Source: Chloroflexota bacterium (GTDB lineage Bacteria > Chloroflexota > Dehalococcoidia > GIF9 > UBA5629). Taken from it: a stretch of 7,292 bases of DNA. The position numbers were made by a program, and so were the translations under genes. Location: positions 1 to 7,292 of the forward strand of contig VGOF01000073.1 of the NCBI GenBank assembly GCA_016875975.1. Direction: 5' to 3'. Positions 1 to 5,330 of this stretch are shown one piece after another (the first letter of the stretch is position 1; each line of letters opens with the position of its first letter). The notes beneath the pieces were generated by a model. It was not told the DNA's origin. It saw only the letters and a program-made list of their open reading frames with translations, and made no database searches.

Positions 1-138
1 GTTGCCGATGATGGCTTTAGGGTGCTTCCCGCCCATCTCAATGTAGCCAAACATGTTTATCAATCCCTCGAAATCCTCTAGCGAAACATTCCGCACGTTC
101 CTGCGGATTTTCTCCAGCAGTTTCTTTTTGGTAGCCAA
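1..138 (-). CDS. HicA-like mRNA interferase toxin, N-terminal part (cut by window edge)
   Basis: The first 46 codons of a minus-strand gene run off the left edge. The N-terminus is Lys-rich (ATKKKLLEKIRRN), followed by a helix-like LEDFEGLINMFG and a strand with GGKHPKAIIG. This order resembles HicA-type toxins, small dsRBD-fold RNases that cleave mRNA and are neutralised by HicB; H39 sits where the catalytic histidine of that family is usually found. The start is TTG at 138: an AGGAGG lies 10 nt upstream, no other start codon is available in this frame, and a TAG closes the frame at 172-174. The ATG at 143 is better spaced from the Shine-Dalgarno, but its frame stops after about 22 codons. 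A predicted promoter and a perfect palindrome lie just upstream. The family assignment rests on a short fragment. The canonical GSHH is not present, so it could be another small protein of unknown function. Any HicB partner would be outside the window. Confidence 0.45.
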   Translation of the reverse strand, partial: MATKKKLLEKIRRNVRNVSLEDFEGLINMFGYIEMGGKHPKAIIGN

Positions 139-182
139 CTCATCACAACCTCCTTGTTTATTTGGCGTACCTAGCTGGTAAA

Positions 183-211
183 ATGGTAGCATATATGCTA
201 CCACCTGTCCA
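183..211 (-). promoter_or_regulatory. Predicted sigma70-type promoter of the HicA-like gene
   Basis: Read on the minus strand, TGGACA (206-211, 5/6 to the -35 consensus) is followed by a 17-nt spacer and TACCAT (183-188, 4/6 to the -10 consensus). Transcription would start near 176, giving a leader of roughly 38 nt before the TTG start at 138. The spacer is almost entirely covered by a perfect palindrome, which suggests a repressible promoter. This is a prediction from motif matches and spacing only. Confidence 0.45.
184..203. promoter_or_regulatory. Perfect 20-bp palindrome, candidate operator
   Basis: TGGTAGCATATATGCTACCA is identical to its own reverse complement over all 20 bases; symmetry stops at the flanking A/C pair (183/204). 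It lies between the predicted -35 and -10 of the HicA-like gene, 46-65 nt upstream of its start codon. A dimeric DNA-binding protein bound there would block RNA polymerase. Autoregulation by the antitoxin is typical of toxin-antitoxin loci, so a HicB-like antitoxin is one candidate ligand, but none is visible in the window. There is no unpaired loop and no T-run, so it is not a transcription terminator. Confidence 0.6.
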
Positions 212-274
212 TGAATAGCTACTGAGCAATGCCGTTTGGGTTTTCGAATCGAGGGGCAGTAAATGCCACGTCGA

Positions 275-303
275 TTGATAGTAGAACGCCAGAGTGCTAA
301 AAT
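275..303 (+). promoter_or_regulatory. Predicted strong sigma70-type promoter of the EVE-nuclease gene
   Basis: TTGATA (275-280, 5/6 to TTGACA), an optimal 17-nt spacer, then TAAAAT (298-303, 5/6 to TATAAT). The predicted transcription start is around 310, about 30 nt before the ATG at 341. Because this promoter lies downstream of the ATG at 263, it argues that the extra 26 codons of the longer reading frame are not translated. Confidence 0.6.
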
Positions 304-340
304 CAGACCGAACAGAGCTTCGGCTGTATACGGGGGAACA

Positions 341-1441
341 ATGGGCAGAAGATATTGGCTTGACCTGTTTACCGGCAAAACTTGGAATGAATTCTTGAAC
401 CACGGTGCAAGCATAAGTGGCTTTAGAGAACGTAGAATTAATCTCGCACAGAAAGTTCAGCCAGGAGATTATTTCATATGTTATCTGACGGGTCTGAGCA
501 GGTTTATAGGCGTGTTGGAAGTCACCTCACCGTGCTATTTCGATAACAAAACACAAATATGGGAAGAAGAAATATATCCTGTTAGATTCAAAGTGAAAAT
601 AGTCTATGGGCTCGAACCCAAGACCGCGGTACCGATTCGTATTCTGCAGAATAGGCTTTCGATGTTCAAAGACTTGAAGTCCCCAAAAGCATGGTCAGGC
701 TTTTTCAGGAGCTCCCCTGTAGAATTCGAAAAGGAAGATGCCGACGTAATCGTAGAGGCAATTCAGAGTGCTGCCGAAAATCCTGTTGAAAGAGAATACG
801 ATGAAAAGAGACTCTGGCGCAGCCCAAATGTATATGAATCGAGAGTCACGCAGATTACGGTACCAGACGCGGAAGCACTCGAGGTTACCGAACCCAAAGT
901 CGAAAGAACAACACACGAGGAAATGCAGTGGTTGTTACTTAAGCTAGGTTCTGACATGGGCTTGGATGTTCGAGTGGCGAGAAATGATCAAAACAAGGAG
1001 TACAACGGTATCTCATTCCAAGACATCCCTCGTTATCGAAAAGAGTTACCGACGCAATTTGTGCCGAAAGCACAGAGAATAGTAGAGATGATCGACGTGC
1101 TGTGGTTGCAGAAGAACCAGATAATCGCCGCATTCGAAGTTGAACATACAAGTTCGATCTACTCAGGCTTATTGCGGATGTCCGACTTAATAAGCGAGCA
1201 GCCGAACATATCAATAGACCTCTATATAGTTGCGCCAGATGACCGACGTGCTAAAGTGAAAGAAGAAGTCAATAGGTCGACCTTCGCAAGATTGGATCGT
1301 CCCCTGCCTCAAATGTGCAGGTTCTTGCCCTACTCAGAATTGAAGAAGGAAATCGAACAAATGGGTGACCGAGTTAAGTACATGAAGCCTCAGTATATTA
1401 ACGAAAGAATTGCCGAGAGCTGTGAGCTTTATGAGGCCTGA
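341..1441 (+). CDS. EVE (PUA-like) domain protein with C-terminal PD-(D/E)XK-like nuclease domain
   Basis: A 366-aa protein, not matched to a named gene. Residues ~3-140 look like an EVE/PUA-like domain: YWLDLFTGKTW opening, SGFRERRINLA, then PGDYFICYLTGLSRFIGVLEV. EVE domains are known readers of modified bases in DNA and RNA. Residues ~150-190 look like a charged linker. The C-terminal part (~190-340) carries a helix with E193/E194, IDVLWL with D252, and AAFEVEHTSS with E266 and E268, followed by SGLLRMSDL and LYIVAPDDRR. The D-(n)-E-x-E arrangement after a hydrophobic strand resembles a variant PD-(D/E)XK nuclease core with Glu in place of Lys. A role as a modification-dependent restriction nuclease is inferred. 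ATG 341 is preferred: a good promoter sits at 275-303 and the EVE core begins right after it. The Shine-Dalgarno there (GGGGGA, 332-337) is only fair. The alternative ATG at 263 has GAGGGG upstream and would add 26 residues. The gene is A+T-richer than the operon next to it (bases 541-600 are 17/60 G+C) and uses many AGA/CGA arginine codons, suggesting horizontal acquisition. Confidence 0.7.
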   Translation: MGRRYWLDLFTGKTWNEFLNHGASISGFRERRINLAQKVQPGDYFICYLTGLSRFIGVLEVTSPCYFDNKTQIWEEEIYPVRFKVKIVYGLEPKTAVPIRILQNRLSMFKDLKSPKAWSGFFRSSPVEFEKEDADVIVEAIQSAAENPVEREYDEKRLWRSPNVYESRVTQITVPDAEALEVTEPKVERTTHEEMQWLLLKLGSDMGLDVRVARNDQNKEYNGISFQDIPRYRKELPTQFVPKAQRIVEMIDVLWLQKNQIIAAFEVEHTSSIYSGLLRMSDLISEQPNISIDLYIVAPDDRRAKVKEEVNRSTFARLDRPLPQMCRFLPYSELKKEIEQMGDRVKYMKPQYINERIAESCELYEA

Positions 1442-1467
1442 GATCCCGCTATCTCAAAAACAGCCAC

Positions 1468-3369
1468 TCATTCCGGTTTCTTAGTGCCCGCCCCGGGCAC
1501 CCGGCTGGATGGGGAGAGACGGGTTACGGCGTTATACTCCTTGGGACAAACCAGTTCGCAACTGCCGCACTTGGTGCATTTGGTCTGGTCGATTACTTTG
1601 ATGCCTTTCTCGTCGCTGGCGATGGCTTTTACCGGGCAGGTCAGTACGCAATGCTCGCAGGCACGTTCGCACTTCTCGCGGAGGATGTAGTAGGCAATAA
1701 GCTCTTTACACACCAGCGCCGGGCAACGTTTCTCCACGATGTGAGCCATGTATTCGTCGCGAAAGTAGCGAATGGTGGTGAAAACGGGGTTGGCTGCTGT
1801 CTTGCCCAAGCCACACAGCGACCCATCTTTGATATCCTCGCCCAGTTCCACCAGAAAATCGATATCTTCCAGCTTGCCTTTCCCTGTGGTGATTTCGGTC
1901 AGTATGTCCAGCATGTGCCAGGTGCCGATGCGACAGGTGGAGCACTTGCCACATGATTCTTTCTGAATGAAATCCAGAAAGAATCTGGCAGCATCCACCA
2001 TGCAGTTGTTCTCGTCCATGGCGATGACGCCGCCCGAGCCCATGACAGCGCCGGCTTCCCGCAGCGAATCGAAATCCACCGGCGTTAGCAGCAGTTCTGC
2101 CGGCAGGCAGCCGCCAGATGGGCCGCCTATCTGCACTGCCTTGAACTGTTTATTATTACGCATGCCACCGCCGATTTTATAGATAAGCTCATTCAGTGTG
2201 ATGCCCATTGGCACTTCGGTCAGCCCCGTCTGTACTGTCTTGCCCGCCAGGGCAAATACAGCCGTGCCCTTGCTGCTTTCCGTGCCGATGGAGGCAAACC
2301 ATTCGGCACCACGCTGGAGTATCAAAGGCACGTAGGCAAAGGTCTTCACGTTGTTGAGGACTGTCGGCTTGCCCCACAGGCCAGCCTCTACTGAATGAGG
2401 CGGCCTCGGCCGGGGCATACTACGCTTGCCCTCAATGGCATACATTAGAGCGGTGGACTCCCCGGAGACAAAGGCCCCGGCCCCTTGTGCTATCTCGATG
2501 TCGAAGCTGAAACCGCTGCCCAAAATCCCTTTGCCTAGAAATCCCTGCTTCTTTGCCTGCTTCAGAGCTATGTCTAGCCGCGCTATGGCTAGAGGATACT
2601 CAGTGCGAATATAGATAAACCCGTTCCCAGAGCCAAGCGCATAAGCGGCAATCGCCATCCCTTCTATAACCTGGTGAGGGTCGCTCTCCAGGATAACCCT
2701 GTCCATGAAAGCCCCCGGGTCTCCCTCGTCTGCATTGCAGATTACGTATTTCGGCTGTCCTGGCGCCTGTCTGCACTGCTCCCATTTCCGACCAGTAGGG
2801 AAGCCAGCGCCACCACGGCCTCTCAACCCTGAAGCTTTTATCTCGGATATGATAGCCTCTGGTTTCATTATCAGGGCATTAGCCAGACTTGCATAGCCGC
2901 CGCTGGCGACGTAGTGATTGATATCTTCCGGGTTGATATAGCCGCAGTTGCGCAGGATGAGTCGCACCTCATGTTCAAAACGCATCAGTTCCGGGATGCG
3001 GACAGCTTCGCCTTCGCCTCCCTCCACCGTGCCTAAAGCCAAATCAAGGCAGGGGTCATCGCCCAGCACATAGCCTTCAACCAGCGTGGGCACGATTTGC
3101 GGAGTGACGTTGTTATAGCACACGGTAAAGGAATCGGGCTTTACGATGGTGACCAGCGGCTCAAAGGAGCAGAGGCCAACGCAGCCCACCTGGCTTATAT
3201 TAGCCTTGGCGCCCTGCCTTGCCATTTCTTTATGAAAGGCTTCCACCACTGGCAAAGCGCCGCCGGCGCGTCCACAGGTGGCAGTGCCGATGAGGATGTG
3301 GGGAATCTGGCCGTGGTACAGAGCGTCCCATTCTGCCTTGGCTTTTTGCTGGATTTCCTGGAATGTCAT
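1468..3369 (-). CDS. nuoF: NuoF/HydB-type NAD(P)H-binding flavin iron-sulfur subunit
   Basis: A diaphorase subunit passing electrons between NAD(P)H (via FMN) and FeS clusters; cytoplasmic. Numbering below is from the TTG at 3387; subtract 6 for the preferred ATG at 3369 (633 aa). An N-terminal thioredoxin-like 2Fe-2S domain has C38, C69 and C73 (GCVGLC), possibly C90. The NAD/FMN domain has the Gly-rich GLRGRGGAGFPTGRKW (187-202), NADEGDPGAFMDR (218-230) and GAFVSGESTAL (304-314). An SLBB-like region follows (~340-430), then the N3-type 4Fe-4S site C479-x2-C482-x2-C485 with C525. The C-terminus carries a two-cluster ferredoxin domain: C573/C577/C580/C584 and C604/C607/C610/C614. This layout is that of HydB/HndC-type subunits of NAD(P)-linked hydrogenases and formate dehydrogenases, not of the shorter complex I NuoF. 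The TTG at 3387 lies inside the heptad repeat array, so ATG 3369 is more likely; neither start has a clear Shine-Dalgarno. It is the last gene of the operon, with no NuoG/HydA-type catalytic gene after it. Confidence 0.88.
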   Translation of the reverse strand: MTFQEIQQKAKAEWDALYHGQIPHILIGTATCGRAGGALPVVEAFHKEMARQGAKANISQVGCVGLCSFEPLVTIVKPDSFTVCYNNVTPQIVPTLVEGYVLGDDPCLDLALGTVEGGEGEAVRIPELMRFEHEVRLILRNCGYINPEDINHYVASGGYASLANALIMKPEAIISEIKASGLRGRGGAGFPTGRKWEQCRQAPGQPKYVICNADEGDPGAFMDRVILESDPHQVIEGMAIAAYALGSGNGFIYIRTEYPLAIARLDIALKQAKKQGFLGKGILGSGFSFDIEIAQGAGAFVSGESTALMYAIEGKRSMPRPRPPHSVEAGLWGKPTVLNNVKTFAYVPLILQRGAEWFASIGTESSKGTAVFALAGKTVQTGLTEVPMGITLNELIYKIGGGMRNNKQFKAVQIGGPSGGCLPAELLLTPVDFDSLREAGAVMGSGGVIAMDENNCMVDAARFFLDFIQKESCGKCSTCRIGTWHMLDILTEITTGKGKLEDIDFLVELGEDIKDGSLCGLGKTAANPVFTTIRYFRDEYMAHIVEKRCPALVCKELIAYYILREKCERACEHCVLTCPVKAIASDEKGIKVIDQTKCTKCGSCELVCPKEYNAVTRLSPSSRVPGAGTKKPE

Positions 3370-3382
3370 GTTAGTCGTTCGT

Positions 3383-3451
3383 CGCAAGTTTCAAGTCACA
3401 AGTTTCAGGTTTCAAGTCTGTTGCTTCGTGACCTGTAACTTGCAACTTGTA
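3383..3451. repeat. Inverted array of TTCAAGT-like heptads between nuoE and nuoF
   Basis: On the plus strand, five 7-nt units follow without a break at 3383-3417: CGCAAGT, TTCAAGT, CACAAGT, TTCAGGT, TTCAAGT. After a short centre, units in the opposite orientation follow at 3431-3451: ACCTGTA, ACTTGCA, ACTTGTA. The arms 3390-3410 and 3431-3451 can pair at 17 of 21 positions around a 20-nt centre, so the mRNA could form a long imperfect hairpin. The element fills nearly all of the intergenic space; the nuoE stop codon begins 6 nt beyond its right end (as read on the plus strand). Weaker 7-periodicity (TGTTAGT, CGTTCGT) reaches back to 3369. It could modulate the NuoE:NuoF ratio by mRNA processing, or simply be a genome-wide repeat; neither is shown. 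Confidence 0.7.
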
Positions 3452-3456
3452 TCTGC

Positions 3457-3954
3457 TCAGGATGCTTGTTCCTTCTGGGGTTTCTCCTCTACTACTGGCT
3501 TTACTGTGACCAGCACCTCCTCCACCTTGGGAGGGGTCATACGGGGGTAAATGGATTCATTTATGGTGACTACGGGGGCTAGGGCACAGCAACCAATGCA
3601 GGCTACTCTGTCAAGGCTGAACTCTTGGTCTGGGGTGATGTCGCCCACTTCCACTTCCAGCTCCCGAGCCATGGCTTCGAGCACAAGCCGACCGCCGGCC
3701 ATGTGACAGGCAGTGCCCATACAGACGGTGACGGCGTGCTTGCCCAGCGGTTTGAAGCGAAACTGATTATAAAAAGTGGCGATGCCGTAAACCGTGCTTC
3801 CCGGGATTTCCAGGAAGTCGGCGATTAACTGCATCGCCTCCTTTGAAATATACCCTAGCTTCTGCTGAACTTCCCTGAGCAGGGAAATTACATGACGCCT
3901 TTCCTTCTTCTGCGGCGTCAGGATTTCAGCCAGTTGTTGCCTTAGTTCTTCCAC
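3457..3954 (-). CDS. nuoE: NuoE/HydC-type 2Fe-2S (thioredoxin-like) subunit
   Basis: A 165-aa electron-transfer subunit that pairs with NuoF/HydB-type proteins; length is normal for the family. The N-terminal helical part (1-65) includes RRHVISLLREVQQKLGYIS and the family-typical STVYGIATFYNQFRF (53-67). The thioredoxin-like domain carries one 2Fe-2S cluster: C78-x4-C83 (VCMGTACHMAGG) and C119-x3-C123 (ACIGCCALAP), with an extra cysteine at 122. The C-terminus is an acidic/Lys tail (VEEKPQKEQAS). The start is GTG at 3954, overlapping the end of acsC by 13 nt; with no obvious Shine-Dalgarno before it, translational coupling to acsC is likely. The neighbour order acsC-nuoE-nuoF ties this NADH-linked pair to the CO dehydrogenase/acetyl-CoA synthase operon. 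Whether the pair serves a hydrogenase, a formate dehydrogenase, methylene-THF reductase or another partner cannot be told here. Confidence 0.9.
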   Translation of the reverse strand: MEELRQQLAEILTPQKKERRHVISLLREVQQKLGYISKEAMQLIADFLEIPGSTVYGIATFYNQFRFKPLGKHAVTVCMGTACHMAGGRLVLEAMARELEVEVGDITPDQEFSLDRVACIGCCALAPVVTINESIYPRMTPPKVEEVLVTVKPVVEEKPQKEQAS

Positions 3955-5309
3955 TTCTGCACGAGGCCCGGCAGATAGGCGGGAATCTCGCTGGCTTCCC
4001 TGGGGCCAACGATGATTTCCCAGTCAGGCAATGCCTCTTCCAGCTCACCTTTGATGCGGGCTACTTTGCCCGGGATGACCAGCTTTCGGGTCTTAGCCTT
4101 GTCCTCAATGCCCGACTTCTTGAGGAAGGGGCCGATAGAGTCGCCGGAGAACTTGCCGGCAGCCCAACCGGTGAGCACGCCCAATCCCTCGGTATCCTTG
4201 ACCAATAGCCAGGATGGCACCTTGCTGCCCTCGATTTCTGAAGCCACGATGAAGTAGGTCAGTGCCCAGTTACTGGTGATGAGCACCGGGGAATCGGCAG
4301 TAGGCTCTCCTATCTCATAGACCTTCTGCTCTACCGACATCGGTATTCGCGGGTCTGTGTATATGTTAAGCCTCTGCACCAGCAATGGCAACAGCGAGCT
4401 GGCATCGAAATCATTAAGCACGATGATACCGGGGTATTTGGCTACGAATATAGCTGCCAGCAGGATTTCCCTGATTTCGTCTTTAGCCATGTAGCAGGGG
4501 AAGCCGATGGTAGGATAGCCCAGCGGTCTGAAGTTCTGCTTCAAGGCAGCCCTGCGGATGAGCGTCTGGTTTTTGATGGCCTCCTGCATGTTCTTGGAAA
4601 CAGGGTCCAGGACAAGCTCGTCCAAGCCAGCTTCCTTAAGCTTGGTGGTCATCGGAATCAGCTCCTCCACACTGTTGGCTTTGACCACCAGAGGCGTAGG
4701 CGCACTCTTAACGCCGGCGATGACCTTATCGATGTTGTCCTTGGTCACCGGGTAAAGCAGCGGTCTCCTGTTGCTGCAAAGGCGATATGCCGAAAGCAGG
4801 ACATCAACATCTTCGGAGCTCAGTATAAAGGGGACATTTGTTTGTTCACAAACCTTCTTGACCAGTGCTTCGTACCTAGCTTTGTCGCCAGATTCAAACC
4901 GCAGCGCCAAAAGGTTGGCTTTCAGCGTCAGTCCTACCCAGGGGAACTGCAAATCTTTCAGCTTCTTAATCTTCTCATCGACCTTGGCATCAGGTTCCTT
5001 GTCTGTGATGCGCAGGGCGATGCCTGGCTGGTGGACAAAGGTCTTCTCGTGCCGATAGACCACCTCTTCGTTGCCGATGCGCAGTGCTTTGTCGCCACTG
5101 CCTATGGTCACCAGCTTGATTGGCGGTGCCAGTGCCTCTTCCAGCTCGGCCTTGACATCTGCTGGCAGGTGCGGACACTTGTCCAGAGAGACGCCGCCGC
5201 CGGCCAGTTTCATGGCAAAGGCAAAGCAGGTGGGGAAGCCGCATTCACGGCAGTTCTTTTTGCCCCCATCGGGAAGCCTTTTAACAACATCAGTCCCTTT
5301 TAGCGCCAT
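3942..5309 (-). CDS. acsC: Corrinoid iron-sulfur protein large (gamma) subunit, AcsC/CdhE
   Basis: A 455-aa subunit of the corrinoid iron-sulfur protein, close to the usual size of about 445-450 aa. With the small subunit (AcsD/CdhD, not in this window) it carries the methyl group on cobalt from methyl-tetrahydrofolate or -pterin to acetyl-CoA synthase. The N-terminal 4Fe-4S domain has C20-x2-C23-x4-C28-x16-C45 (NCRECGFPTC, then DKCPHLP), used to reduce Co(II) reactivation states. A TIM-barrel-like region follows (~95-330), including VVKANSVEELI and LGYPTIGFPCY. The C-terminal corrinoid-binding region has ITSNWALTYF, then GVLTGWAAGKFSGDSI and KLVIPGKVARIKGELEEALPDWEIIVGP. The ATG at 5309 is preceded by AGGAGG with 6-nt spacing, which fixes the start. 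The gene begins 21 nt after cdhC, and its last 13 nt overlap nuoE. All four cluster cysteines are present, and it appears intact. Confidence 0.95.
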   Translation of the reverse strand: MALKGTDVVKRLPDGGKKNCRECGFPTCFAFAMKLAGGGVSLDKCPHLPADVKAELEEALAPPIKLVTIGSGDKALRIGNEEVVYRHEKTFVHQPGIALRITDKEPDAKVDEKIKKLKDLQFPWVGLTLKANLLALRFESGDKARYEALVKKVCEQTNVPFILSSEDVDVLLSAYRLCSNRRPLLYPVTKDNIDKVIAGVKSAPTPLVVKANSVEELIPMTTKLKEAGLDELVLDPVSKNMQEAIKNQTLIRRAALKQNFRPLGYPTIGFPCYMAKDEIREILLAAIFVAKYPGIIVLNDFDASSLLPLLVQRLNIYTDPRIPMSVEQKVYEIGEPTADSPVLITSNWALTYFIVASEIEGSKVPSWLLVKDTEGLGVLTGWAAGKFSGDSIGPFLKKSGIEDKAKTRKLVIPGKVARIKGELEEALPDWEIIVGPREASEIPAYLPGLVQKWKN

Positions 5310-5330
5310 GGGATAACCTCCTGGTTTATT

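Noticed and set aside
236..264. Possible promoter TTGGGT-17-GTAAAT ahead of the ATG at 263.
   Set aside because: The -10 matches only 3 of 6 consensus bases, and a much better promoter (275-303) exists just downstream and fits the ATG at 341.
1439..1460. Possible terminator between the convergent nuclease gene and nuoF: TGAGAT/ATCTCA hairpin over the stop codon.
   Set aside because: The stem is only 6 bp with a 6-nt loop. On the plus strand it is followed by A residues, and on the minus strand the T-run comes before the hairpin rather than after it. It does not fit an intrinsic terminator in either direction.
1484..1500. GTGCCC-GCCCC-GGGCAC inverted repeat near the 3' end of nuoF.
   Set aside because: It lies within the coding sequence, has a 6-bp stem and no T-run after it on the minus strand; it is likely a by-product of G+C-rich codons.
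1484..3438. Plus-strand open frames opposite nuoF (for example 1651-1956 and 3097-3438).
   Set aside because: They are antisense to a clearly recognisable conserved protein, show no family motifs and lack ribosome binding sites; they are shadows of the real gene.
4842..5303. Plus-strand 153-codon open frame opposite acsC.
   Set aside because: The opposite strand encodes a complete AcsC with intact cluster cysteines; the antisense translation has no recognisable domain and no Shine-Dalgarno.
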